64,000 bases of DNA from Rutstroemia sp. NJR-2017a BVV2 (lineage: Eukaryota; Ascomycota; Leotiomycetes; Helotiales; Rutstroemiaceae). Location of the stretch: NCBI GenBank assembly GCA_002946415.1, contig NJPS01000044.1, positions 620,001-684,000 of the forward strand. Direction: 5' to 3'. Position 1 is the stretch's first letter; every line of letters starts with the position of its first letter. A model generated the notes under the pieces. That model was not told where the DNA came from, ran no database searches, and worked only from the letters and a program-made list of their open reading frames with translations. Below, one piece after another: positions 1 through 11,552 of the stretch. The position numbers and the translations under genes are program-made.

Positions 1-687
1 TTTCTCGAGACCTGTCGTGTTGAGACTCATGGATCTGGAAGGAGTCGGGCGCGGGAATTCGGCATTGTCGTTGGTCAAGGAAATGGCCGAAGACGGGTTC
101 TCGTTGCGGGACTCCGTGGGGGACCTCTCCTCGGAAGATTGTTCAGTAGGTGACTTTTGTCCATTTGCAGCGGCGGCAGCAGCAGCTTGTTGCGCGAGAT
201 CTTTGCGTGAAGCCTTGCCTCGCTTCTTCCTTTCACGGATGTACTCGCATCCTAAACCGAACTCTGCGACATCCCATCAGCCTTGTCCCAAAGCTTTCCC
301 GAGAAACTTACCAACACAATGTGCGCATGGGTTTTGGCCATCGCACTTGGTTCTGAGCTGATTGCATTGGTCACAGGCTCGGCTGATCCTCCGTCGAATG
401 GGTCCTGAGGTTCCAGTTCCGTTCGAGGCTGCCCGGCCGTTGTGTCCCGATACTCCCAAGGCGTATGGGTGCTGTCGGTGCTTTGAGGTGCCGTTCCTAT
501 GAACCTGTGAATTTTGGTGGATGTCTACCTGCTGCTGCAGTTGTTGTAGAGCATATTGTGAGCCATGTGCCAGGGTATCTAGACCTGAATTATGTAGATG
601 GTTGGAAGGTAAATGGGCCGTTGAGAGCATGTTGTTTGACGGCAAAGAGTTGTATGCCGAGAAACGATGGAGAGGGTTGGAAAGCAT
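1..687 (-). CDS. xlnR: XlnR/Xyr1-type Zn2Cys6 transcription factor, N-terminal part (runs off left edge)
   Basis: Family role: nuclear activator of xylanase, cellulase and D-xylose utilisation genes that binds GGCTAA-type sites. Exon 1 is 312-687 and exon 2 is 1-263, with a 48-bp intron at 264-311 (donor GTAAGT, acceptor CAG). The ATG at 685-687 begins [12 protein letters not shown], the start typical of Sordariomycete/Leotiomycete Xyr1. The zinc cluster follows at about residues 105-131: C105-x2-C108-x6-C115-x5-C121-x2-C124-x6-C131, preceded by the basic RRRISRA. The intron falls inside the cluster, in the codon after CAHCV, and splicing restores [22 protein letters not shown] and an alanine-rich run, all family hallmarks. 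The middle homology region and C-terminus lie outside the window. The very long upstream gap suggests a large control region. Identity is secure from the zinc cluster and flanks. Confidence 0.95.
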
Positions 688-1166
688 GGTGGCGGTAATG
701 GATCTGACAAGCAGAAGTCGGTTGGGCTGCGCGGGAGGAGGATGACAATAAAAGTAGAGAAAAACCTGGGGTACAAGAAGCGGAGGCGACCACAGAGAAC
801 AAAAATATGGGGACCTCTTTTTTTCAATGACTCAAGAATTGAGAATGGAGGATGGAGGAGCAGATCTTGTGCATCTATAGGATTTCCCGAAAATTGCAGA
901 CGGCACTTTTGAGTGAGTCCTTGGTAATCGGGAATCAGCAGGACCTTCTTGATGGAATAGGAAAGGGAGAGATGGGGAAGAGGTATGGAGGTATGGTAGA
1001 ATAAAATCAATCAAATAAAAACGAATAAAATAAAACGATTCGGCGCGCCACAATTCGACAGAGCAATATCTGGTAGACTAGCAGACTATGGCGGGGTTCG
1101 CATGGGCCTGGGGGAACTATGGACTGGGGTTGAGTGAATGCGAACAAGGAGTGGAAGGTGAATAAT

Positions 1167-1204
1167 GGTGAATGGGTGGTGAATGGGTGGTGAATGGGTG
1201 GTGA
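1167..1204. repeat. 11-bp tandem repeat (GGTGAATGGGT)
   Basis: Three exact consecutive copies of the 11-mer followed by a degraded fourth. It lies about 0.5 kb upstream of the xlnR start codon, where the 5' UTR or proximal promoter is expected. Confidence 0.85.
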
Positions 1205-1291
1205 AAGTGAAGGGGAAGGTGAGGTGAAGAACAAGAAATAGCTAGTGGGCAAGGAATAACAAGCGGGCAGGGAAGCAGAGCAGGGAGCTTC

Positions 1292-1353
1292 GAGCATGGA
1301 ACATGGAGCATGGAGCATGAGCATGGAGCATGGAGCATGGAGCATGGAGCATG
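1292..1353. repeat. 7-bp tandem repeat (GAGCATG)
   Basis: About eight imperfect copies of the heptamer, with one shortened unit and an ACATGGA variant. Because the unit is not a multiple of three, it opens short overlapping frames rich in ME/HGA or HAPCSML words, which look coding but are repeat artefacts. Confidence 0.85.
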
Positions 1354-4300
1354 CAGTATGGAGAAAAGGATAAGGAACACACTTCGTACATACATTGCAT
1401 ACGATCGATACTGGAGACAGACCCGACCAGACCAGACCACCGACCAAGCCAGACCAGGAATCTGCCTGTCTATCACCTACCGGCACCACTCATACCATTC
1501 GTTACCTTAAGTTTATTTTAATTGAGTGCTAGTAATGTGGGGAGAGTGGGCGAGCAGAGAGGCGAAGGAGAAGGGAAGGAGCAAGATTAATTAAATTCGC
1601 TGTCAGTAGTCAGTCAGGCGGCCTTAAAAAAACTAAAATCGCCTGCACATTACATTATTACTGTATTATTTTCCCCAGCAAAAGGAAAACATCTCGAGAG
1701 AAAGCAAGCAAGCAAGCAAGCAACAATCACTCAATCAAGCAAGCAAGCTGCAGATACTAGTCGTTCGTTCGTTCTGTCTCTCTCTTCTCGGAGAGCCACC
1801 CCACGGCGGCATCACCTCCGAATCGCCATTCCTCGGCCATACTTTTTCCGAAAGCAGACTAGAAGCCATCTGTAACCTTAACTCTTGCCCAACAATATTA
1901 TTAATTTCGAGAGAAAAAAGGGACAGACAGAAAGATCCTGATACTTATTTCGCTCTATTATAACAATTCACTTAACTTATTCGCTCGCTCACTCCCGGCC
2001 GTCACATCGCACACGCCTGCTTGATACATACTTTGTGTATTATTGCGTCGAATATGGGTCGAGATGTGGAGAGAGAGGCTCGGCCGGCCAGCGAACCGTC
2101 GGCGCTGGAAAGTTAACCTTAGACAGAACAGAGCGGTGATAGAAAACCAAGTTGCCGTGGCAGTAGCCAGCTTGGGGCCCCGGTAAGTTACATACCAGTA
2201 CTGGTACATTTTGGTCTGGTTTTTTTTCTCCGTTTGACATGGGGAAAAGAGTGGAGTGGATGGAGAAAGTCATGGTCTGGATATTGCGGTCGATGCTGGA
2301 AGTGGAGTGCAGTGAGGTGAAGTGACAAAGATGTGGATTTCGCTCATGGCAAGCAGCAAGCGAAAGGGCAGAATAATACTCCGTCTGTATGTGTGTATGT
2401 GTGTTACAGTAACATAGCATAGCATAGCATAACACAGAACAGGACCGATATGGCGGAACTAAGTAGAATGCGGCATGAGTTCATGCCCAGGACCGTTCTC
2501 CCCCAGTTTTCAAGCCCCCGGCCATCGCACTGTACAGTACGTACAGCACAGTATCGGACTCACCTAGCTGTTCATCGAAGATCAGCACCAGCCAGCACTG
2601 CACTCCGCACATACACACACCCTTTCCGGTGAGATGATTATATTGCTTTTCAAGGGGTCAGCAGCACCTTGCGCTACACATCCTCACCTTACCGAAAGAT
2701 ATCTGGGTCGGACAGCACGACAGGACAGGCACATGCCAAACCAAAAACAAAAAAAATGGCCCCAGATTCCTAATACTGTCTTGTAGGTGGGCTGCGCTGT
2801 GTTGGGTCGCTGGGGGTTGCAGCGTGGTTACAATTCATACATATCGAGCCAAACCAAACGGATTCGGATCGTCCCAAAGAGAATAAAACGCAGCAAATAC
2901 GGTACAGCGGTTTTGCTTGGGTCATCAGGTACCTACTACCTGTGTACTTACAAACCTATATACCTACCTAGATGTTAACAAGTACATAAATCTGGGAACA
3001 CGGCACTAGACCAGGGAATCTTCCACCCGTCCATCTGTCCATGCAATTCGATTGGCAGATACACGACCATCACCGTCACCACTATTTCGCCATAACTTAG
3101 TGAGCAAGTTGCGCAATAAAGCTCACATCAAGGGTTCTCTTGGGAAAAAGGGGAACGGGTGTGGAAATCTTGTTACAGCACGACGATCGATCTTGATTCT
3201 TGACCAGAGTATCCTGCCCGGATTTGATTTGCAGCAGGCAGACAGAAAGACAGGAACAGGTACCCGAACGGGACGGCAAAAGATGGCGATGGATGCTAAA
3301 GCCTAAGAGCAACTAAGATGTGATGTGATGTAATATGCGAACGAATAGCAAGCGCTCCAAAAGCAGTTGGAAAACTTTAACTGGTGGTGCTGGTGGGTGG
3401 ATGGATGGATGGAATGGATAGTGCATCTGGGGTTCGGTTCGCTAGGCACAGCACTGTGCAGAGTGAAAGAGTGGTTCACCTCATATACCTCGGGCTGAGG
3501 AAATTAATCGGAGAGTGATGCTGATCAAGCACGTACTAGTACAGGCAGGCGGAAAGAGGGGGCAAAGGATAGCAAAGAACGTGATCAGCCACCCAACGAA
3601 CCAACCACAACAATAATCCCGAAAATCCTTCCCGGTACTGACCTCCCTCCCGGTGGGGGTTAGTTGGTTAACTATAGCTTATACAAGTAGCACACCCAAA
3701 TTCCCACTATTGTACTCAAAAATCATCAAATTGGGATATCGCTGTCCAGTTGTCTTAGATCTATACTTCGAGACATATAGAGATGTATTCTAAAACCCAT
3801 TAAAATTCAATTATAACCAGCAATCAAAGGAGTCTCGGTCCCGAAGTACCTTATAGCAGTAGCTAAACCCCACCGGGTATCTCCCTAACCGAGCCTCGAA
3901 CCCGTTGCGTGCAATCTGCTTCCTTCTAGAAGAAGTATAACTCCCAGTATACAAGACAAGACCAGACCAGACCTGTTGAGACTGCACACCTCAACTCGCA
4001 GTGCGATTGGCGCTCGAATCCGAGTAGTTCACTCACTATTTCATTTTCGGGGGCCATTTTCTGCCATCCATCTAGTCTAGCTCTTATACCATTACAGTAC
4101 AGTGCCACTGCTAAACTAACGGCACGCAAGAGATTCACTCACAGATTAACTCAAGGCACGCCGAAAAGGAATGCTTTCGATTCGCCCCCTTGGGTCAGTA
4201 AGTACTGACTAACGTCAACCTTACCCTTATTGTAACAAGTATTCATTTATTTTTGCGGGTAGCTGGCCGATGGAGCAAGTGCTGTGCCGTTGATCGAATC

Positions 4301-4362
4301 AGTTAGACGATAACGCCACTTTGCGAGGGGGGTTCATCTCGTTAAGGTACGGTGCTGTGTTT

Positions 4363-4442
4363 GAGACGAGACGAGACGAGACAAGGCGTGTGGGGATGGG
4401 ATGGGTGGGTAATGAATGGTGACGGTGACGGTGACGGTGATG
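4363..4442. repeat. Two neighbouring microsatellites: (GAGAC)n and (GGTGAC)n
   Basis: A pentamer run GAGAC (4363-4384) is followed about 35 bp later by four copies of the hexamer GGTGAC (4418-4442). Both lie in the xlnR upstream desert. Confidence 0.8.
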
Positions 4443-5132
4443 ACATGCCGTGAACGTGGTGAGCTGGAAAGATGAGATGAAGGGAAGGGCTGGAACGAGC
4501 GAGATTTGGGATTGGGATGGGCAGGCGAATGCATGGATACGGATATGGTATGGGGATGAAGAGCAAACAGGAACACACGCCAAGCAAGGCAAGCTAGCTC
4601 TAATGAAAGGGATACAAACTCACACAGTACGGAATCATCTCATTCCCCAACGGTAGATCTTAAGTCGGCTACGGACAGCCCAACTCAAGCATTGTCCTAG
4701 CCGAGCACAGTTGCTTGCTTATTCTGCTATTGCTGCGAGTCTGCGACTAGTGTTCCCAGCTAGTTCCAAGTCTCGAAAACGCCAAACGGTCCGATATTCC
4801 TCATTCTTATTCGAGCCCTGCTCTTAGTATCTCTCTATCTGGCGCGCATGCGAGAAAAGTGTGTGTGAAAAGAGCTCCCCAATGTGACTCGGTGGGCCGG
4901 ACCCAACCTCTTGGCAACCCGCGTACAAAGGATTTGACGAATAAGAAAATCCACCATATGGCTCGTAAGCCTAAATCGACAAAGTCGCATCACCGTGATC
5001 AATAAACATCCACGGAATTTTTAGCTCGTTTCTCCACAATCGGTAACGGTCGGGTCACGTCAGGCTGGGAGGGGAGCAGCCTGGGAGTGTTACTGGACTG
5101 GGAAAGGGAAATACAAAAGAAGGAGGAAGCAA

Positions 5133-5236
5133 TATGCTATGCTATGCTATGCCGATGCCATGCAATGCACAACCCAAATTGAGGGTCTGACATCGCATTA
5201 TTTTCCAGTACCAGTCAGTACCAGTACCAGTACCAA
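5133..5236. repeat. (ATGCT)n run and CAGTAC/ACCAGT repeats
   Basis: The pentamer ATGCT is repeated about four times at 5133-5152. A second group of AGTACC/CAGTACC words sits at 5206-5236. These are simple repeats in non-coding DNA. Confidence 0.7.
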
Positions 5237-5943
5237 TTCTCCAGACCAGATGAAAAGACTCCACGTATGGTACGGTATGGAATCGTGAACCGCGGTCTGT
5301 CTTTTACTCTGAATGTGAACTGCCATATGCAGGTGCAGCATTAGTGACCTTCTGAAATGCGGAGACCCCAACCCGAAGCGAAAACCCATGTTCAGGTTCT
5401 CCTATGCGTGCTGTGGCATCCAGAAACTTAACTTAACTTAAACCTTGGCCGTCACAAGGATGAGAGACTTCGGTACTTCTCTCGTCCTGCTCTCGCGTCG
5501 GTGAATTTATTCTTTCTTTCTTGCTCGGTGCTATGCTATGATATGATATGACAGGTAGAATAAGTTAAGTTAAGCGATTTATACGATTATGCGCATCACC
5601 GAATGCGCTCTCCGTTTCCCGGTCTCAGGCGAAATTATTTCCCTCCTTGGTACGCCATCCCATTGTTCTCCATATCCCCATTCATCGTCATGTGTCAGGG
5701 CATGGATGTAGGCATTTCGTCTCGATCTCCGTGCGTAGGCGACGGACAGATTGGCTCGAAAACAAGCCTTGAGCAGCCACCCGAACCACGCAATATGGCC
5801 CGTGTATCAGCAGGAGCCGAACTTGGCCGCCGCAATGCAATGCTCTAAAAGGTGGCTAAGTTATTGCAATATTGACGCGCCATATAATTTCGTGAGATTA
5901 TACGTGACATTGTGGTGAAGATCAAATGCGTCGGACTAGGACA

Positions 5944-5958
5944 CCCCCCCCCCCCCCC
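5944..5958. repeat. Homopolymer of 15 C
   Basis: Fifteen consecutive C residues, strikingly long for this compositionally balanced region. The length may be subject to sequencing or assembly error. Confidence 0.9.
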
Positions 5959-6534
5959 TTCCGCCTTCTCCTGGATCCAGTGCTGCGCGCATCGTGAAGT
6001 TGTCGAATCACATTTGAGGGGTGCATGAACCCGTGATACTTTTGCTTCCCAGAAAGTCACCCACAGGAGCAACGCAATAGGTATAAACGATCTTAACATG
6101 AAATCAGAAAAATAACTTGTGCGGAACGGCTTGCCTTTTCTCCACGTTTGGTGCAACCTGGTACTGTGGAGAAGCACTAGACGGTGGATGGGCCGATGTT
6201 CCCGCTGTTCTTCTTACCCCAGATCGGACGGAGCCTCTTCACCTACCGTTGCATTTATTGTTACAGTACGGAGTATACCTCGAACAAAGTGACGCTCCCC
6301 ATACAGTAGTAGAGTTTGATTGATCTGCTTTAGCTTCTGAATGCCAGCTGACTGGCAGATCTTTTCACCCATCTGTCGGCCATGAACTGATCGTCGTAGA
6401 ATTTGGGGGAGACTTGACGTTGTTGGTTTCGTGCATCTGACACGCGCTGTTGGGGCTCGGAGGAGTGGTACAAATGTAGAAAGCTATATCGGTCCTTTCG
6501 TGGCGAAAGCATCATTCTCGGGCAAACTTGGAGA

Positions 6535-6592
6535 GGTGAAATGTGAATGTGAACGTGAATGTGAAGGTGAATGTGAAGGTGAATGCGAAGGT
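6535..6592. repeat. Hexamer repeat (GTGAAT/GTGAAG)n
   Basis: About nine consecutive hexamers of the form GTGAA[TCG], with substitutions. It reads as CECEREC-like peptide in one frame, which is an artefact of the hexamer. Confidence 0.85.
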
Positions 6593-8103
6593 TTGGCACA
6601 TACATTCTATCTTTGGATTAGGCCCGAGTCAGTACCATATCGTACCATAGCAATTGAGGAGTAGCAATTGAGGAGTTTCCCCACAGCCGCACGTGGAACA
6701 GTATGCTGAACGAACAAGGGCAACAGTATGACCATGACGCCTGCTGTACGAAGTGTGAAAGGCTTCGCTCTTCAATTCCTTGGCTGTGAGCAGAGAGGAG
6801 TATTTCCATTTTTCGGGGAGGTCAGACGGTGGAACTAGGAGACTGACATGGCATCCCTTCATTCTCACTCCTTTTTCCATGCTGTGCCACCTCGACTGTT
6901 CTTGACGCGAGCCAGAGCTGGCCTGGAGTGCCCGCCGCGAGAGATTAGTCGTAGCACCAAATTCGCACCGCATCAAAATCTTGCATCCCCTCCTTCTTCG
7001 AGTAGGAGGATGAAGATTGGCGAACCTTCTCCCATCGGACAGGCAACTACTCTAAGCAGCTCGAATCCTTATCGGCACCGGTATACGGTAGTTACGTTGA
7101 TAGTCAAAGGACTCTTACTCTAACTTCCCCTTCCATGCATCCATTGCGTGCCTAGGCGTGGGCAGATAATCTGCCTGCCATACTCCAACAAACGCCCGAA
7201 TTTCTCCAGACTTGCTTCACTGCACTGCACTTAACTTCCTTCCAAGCTCATCGTATTATTCCGAGCGAAGCGCTGTAGCGGGCTCCAAGCAACCATTTCC
7301 GAACAATGCTGCTGCCCGACACCCCTTATCCCACCTACATGCCCAGTTAGGAAGGTTGTCATAATCACAAGGTGCGCGCCCAGCCACAAGCAAGCCCGGA
7401 CCCTGGACGGATCAGGAGAGGGCGATTTGCTTTTGCTTTTTCTTTTTGGTGATGTGGGTTACGGCTATCGCGACGGTCCGGCCAGGTACAGTACCGAATG
7501 AACGGGCAGACGGATGGACGGACCATACCGAGACTCGCGCAGGCAATATCGATATTTGATGGGCGTGCGTGTACTGTACTGTACAGTAAGCATCATGGCC
7601 CCCAAAATCAAAAATGTGTGGTAACCTCATGGTGTGTTGTTCTTGGTTCGTTTCCGTCAGGCAGGCTTGTCGATGAAGTGCGACGAAAAGCGTCTGTTTG
7701 GTCGGAATTTTGAAGTGTGTGAGTGGAGTTCGATGCCCGCATCATAGCAACATAATTGGTCTTTTCGCCCACAACGGGCCCATACTTCTCCGTTCCACTT
7801 TCTTAGTTTTTGCCTTTCCTCTCCCTTTGCCCTTCTCGCCCTTCTCTGGCCCTCGGTCTTTTCGTTCTGCTCTCAAACTTGGTGAGCTTTCTACTGGCCT
7901 CTTTTTCCACCATGTGGACTGGAGATCGAGGCACTTAAGTAAGTAGCCTACAGTATCGTGCCTAGCGTGCCTAGCTAGGTACAGTAGCTCTCATCAAAGT
8001 TGATGCTGCATTCCAATTCCATCCCAATTACCAAGCAATTACGTCAACACTCGTCCAAGCTTCAATTCAAGCTCCATTTTGCTGAAGAAGGTTTCTGAAA
8101 GAC

Positions 8104-8131
8104 GTCAAATGTCAAATGTCAAATGTCAAAA
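8104..8131. repeat. 7-bp tandem repeat (GTCAAAT), four copies
   Basis: Three exact copies plus a fourth ending in A instead of T. It lies about 450 bp upstream of the start codon of the MDR oxidoreductase. Confidence 0.85.
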
Positions 8132-8578
8132 AGCAGAAGCTCGCACGTTGTGTGCGGACCCGTGACAGGCATCATCGCTGTTGATAGCCAACTGCCGGAT
8201 CCATTCTCCACAGCCAACTCATCCAATTGCTGTCACCGGAATCCATCTGATATCCATTTTTTACTGATTCAGGTCGACTTTGTCTCCACGATTGTCTTTC
8301 TACTGCTTTTCCAGAGCATTCTGGGACCCAGCTTCAACAGTAACTCCGATGATGCCCTGCGTGCACTAGGAGATTAGAGGGATAATGGTGGATAGAGCGG
8401 GCTGATTGATAATTCATGATTCATGATGTAGCTTGTGTTTTGATTCTGTGCTTGTATATTTACGTTGTCTTCTGTTCGCGGTTTGTTGTTGAATTCTTTT
8501 TCAATTTTCTACCAAACTATTAGATATTGTCCTGTATACTCAACGTTTTAATATCTTTCCCATAAACAGTAAAGAACC

Positions 8579-9941
8579 ATGTCTCAATCAATCCCAAAGA
8601 CCACCAAAGCCTGGAGACTCGAGGGCCAAGATGGCTTTGAGAGCTTGAAATTTAATACCGAAGATAAGGTCCCCGAATTGGGCGCCAATGATGTCCTTGT
8701 GAAGTTTCACGCTGCTTCTCTGAACTACAGAGATTTGATTATGCCCAAGGTGAGTTTTGGAAGTCGGCTTTAAGCCACCAACAAATCACCCCTCATCGCC
8801 GTCCCTTCCATTCCCTATCAAATACAAACAAACTAACAATTCCCTCCTCTCCAGGGCCAATACCCCTTCCCCCAAAGCGACAAAGTAGTCCCCTGCTCCG
8901 ACGGCGCCGGCGAAGTCCTCGCCGTCGGCCCCAAGGTAACACGCTTCCAACCGGGCGCCAAAGTCCTCACCCTCTTCAACCAAGCCCACATCGGAGGCTC
9001 TCTCGACCCCGCAACTCTGCAAACCGGTCTCGGCGGCGCCATTGACGGAACGCTGCGTCAGCATGGTGTCTTCAACGAAAATGGGCTTGTGGAAATGCCC
9101 TCCACGCTCAACTATCTCGAGGCCGCTACACTGCCTTGTGCGGCGTTGACTGCTGTATGTTCATTCCTCCTCCTCTTCCCTTCTCATAACCCCACCTTTC
9201 AGCATTCCGAAGGAAAATAACTAACCCCTTCCCAACCCAGTGGAACTCACTCTTCGGCCTCCGCCCCCTCAAACCCGGGCAAACCGTGCTCACGCAAGGC
9301 ACCGGCGGAGTCTCCATCTTCGCCCTCCAATTCGCCAAATCCTGCGGGGCCCGCGTGATCGCAACCACCTCCTCCGCCGCCAAAGCCGCGACGCTGAAAT
9401 CGCTCGGCGCCGACCACGTCATCAACTACAAGGACGAGCCCTCCTGGGGCGAGCACGCGAAATCGCTGACGCCGCACGGCGCAGGCGTTGACCACATTCT
9501 CGAAGTCGGGGGGCCCAACACCATGGCGCAGAGCCTGAAAGCTATTAAGATTGATGGCGTGATTTCGATTATTGGGTTCTTGGCGGGCAATGCGAAGGAG
9601 CAGCCGGGGTTTTTGGATGCGTTGATGAATATTTGTACGGTGAGGGGGATTTTGGTGGGGAGTAGGGAGCAGTTTGAGGATATGGTGAGTTTTTATTTTT
9701 ATTTTTTTTTGCTTTCTCTCTCTTCTCTCTCTCATATTCTGTACCTTCTCTATTCCCAGGGACCCCCCTTCGAGAAGACCACAAAACTAATACCACAAAT
9801 CTCTAGAACCGCGCAATCGACGCAAACAACATCAAGCCGGTAGTAGACGAGAAAGTCTTCACGCTCGAGGAGGCCAAGGATGCATATCAGTATATGTGGG
9901 ACCAGAAGCACTTTGGGAAACTGGCTATTAAGATCGAGTAG
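8579..9941 (+). CDS. Zinc-independent MDR oxidoreductase (quinone reductase/alcohol dehydrogenase-like)
   Basis: Four exons: 8579-8749, 8855-9154, 9241-9684 and 9807-9941, with GT-AG introns that keep frame. The product is about 349 residues, normal for the medium-chain dehydrogenase family, and is probably a cytosolic NAD(P)H oxidoreductase. The GroES-like part contains AASLNYRD in place of the zinc-ligand Cys of classic ADHs, pointing to the zinc-independent branch. The Rossmann part has LTQGTGGVSIFALQFAK for cofactor binding, then GADHVINY and a glycine-rich GVISIIGFLAG strand. The protein ends in HFGKLAIKIE, as in fungal relatives. The substrate cannot be told from sequence. The start ATG sits in TAAAGAACCATG. 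Confidence 0.9.
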
Positions 9942-11552
9942 ATAGATAGCTGTACAGCGGTGTGTGGAGTACGCATTGAGGATATAGATTGTAGGATATA
10001 AATGGTATGTATGTAGGTATGTAAGAATAATAGAACGAAGGAGGAAATAGAAAAAGTAGAAGTATTACCATACGAAATTAAGCAGGCAATGAGTCTTCCC
10101 CCCTCTTTCTCACGCCTGGGACTGGTGCTTTTAAGAATAGCAGGTGTGCCATGCTCGCAGTGTACAGCATCAAACACACCATCAACCCACCCCGCTAAAA
10201 TCACAATTTCCTACGACAGACGCGCCGGAGTTAACGGATGCGCAGCACATTCAAGAATTTCTATTCTGAGAATATTTAATCTAACACGGAGACGCAGTGG
10301 CTGGTTATCACGACGGGGAAGGGAAAAGAAAAGAGAAACAGGCAGTGGGGATGGATAAGGGAAGTGATGCGAGGAAGGAAAGAAATGAATATGAAGCAGA
10401 TAAAAACAGGGGAGAAGGAAGATCAGATCAGATCCGATCGGAATCCTGCACCAGGGGAGAGAAATAGCAGAAGAGAGACCGAGAAGAGTAGAAAAGCCCC
10501 GATGGCAGCCGATGGAACATGAGCGGGAAACCCCAAGAGGTGATGAGAACGTGGATGCCCGAAGTTGGAGATGGAGATGGAGATGGTAAATAAAGAAGAG
10601 GTGATGTGATGGCGAATCTTGTGGTCGCGGGAGTCTGACCAGAGTGGGGATGGAAAGGATAAGAGGGGGTTCGCTTTTGTTTGCTTTGGCGTCTTTCTTC
10701 TTCTTCCTTCTTTCGGGGGTATATATAGGAAGGAAGAGGGAGTGGAGGGGATTGGATGTGTATTTCTTAGTTTCTCCAGTGGTTATATCTGTGGCTATGT
10801 TTGTATCATACTTGTGTGCCTGGTAGTCAGGTTACTTGTTTACTTCTTATCATCTTGGTGATGAAATATAGTTACTTATATATATTATTCTGGTAGTACC
10901 AGTGAGGTTTACGATCTACCTATCTGGTCCTAGATATTGATAATTTGATAGAATGTCTCTGATCTTATCATCTCACTATTTCTAAGTACTACTGATATAT
11001 ATAAGTATTCGATCAGAATAAACCAACATATAGTTAGTAATGGTATAGTCTGTGACCGTCTCAATTCGTTTCTTATTCTCCGATTCTGTTTCTCAGTTCT
11101 TGGTTGTTTTCTCTACCCCTACCTTCTCTATCTCTTTATTTCCGTTTTGCTTTTCTCACCCCATCTTCTCTGTCTGCCAGTCCTTCTCTCCTCTCTTTCT
11201 GCTTCACTCTCCCTTTTTCACATCCATCTATCCATAAAATCGTTTCTATCTATTCAAAACAAATGGGTATTATGCAACACAACGACAACGACAACAACAA
11301 CATAAACCTCGCTAATGCAGATGCTACTACATAATCCAATCCATGGTAGACAACTGATCCAAGTGTCTACTCGCTCTTCCGCTCACTCCCTCACGAGAAT
11401 ATCCGTTCATCATGCTTGCCACCATCCTATCCTTGATCAGATATCGCTTCACGTCCTATCTCGTACCCCCTACCCCACGAGTCTATCCTTCCGCTCATCA
11501 GGGAAGTCATCGAGTTATCCCCTTTCCCTCATGTCCAGCCCACATCACCCCC
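9942..11552. other. Intergenic, GA-rich and CT-rich stretches, no gene seen
   Basis: This lies between the 3' ends of the convergent MDR and histidine kinase genes. It holds a purine-rich strand segment at about 10320-10600 and a pyrimidine-rich one at about 11060-11240. Short frames here show only composition bias. Confidence 0.55.

Larger units (their letters stand above)
688..8578. promoter_or_regulatory. About 7.9-kb gene desert upstream of xlnR, repeat-rich
   Basis: No reading frame here has a recognisable domain, plausible codon bias or consistent splice structure; all are short and overlap in several frames. The DNA carries many short tandem repeats and homopolymers (listed separately). 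It lies between the xlnR start (minus strand) and the MDR gene start (plus strand), so it must hold both promoters. A GTGGGG word at 1537-1542 matches the CreA core consensus, but such a short word is weak evidence. A long 5' UTR, regulatory RNA or decayed repeats are all possible. Confidence 0.6.

Noticed and set aside
1292..1353. CRISPR-like array
   Set aside because: Units are 7 bp with no spacers, and the organism is a fungus; it is a minisatellite.
1007..1521. Overlapping frames on both strands with repetitive HAPCSML or MEHGA peptides
   Set aside because: Products of the GAGCATG tandem repeat in all frames, with no support as genes.
3880..3930. tRNA gene suggested by a GGGTTCGAGGC word on the minus strand
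   Set aside because: No pairing T-arm stem, acceptor stem or anticodon arm could be built around it. I saw no convincing tRNA gene in the window.
6535..6592. Short Cys/Glu repeat protein
   Set aside because: The CECEREC peptide arises directly from the GTGAAT hexamer array.
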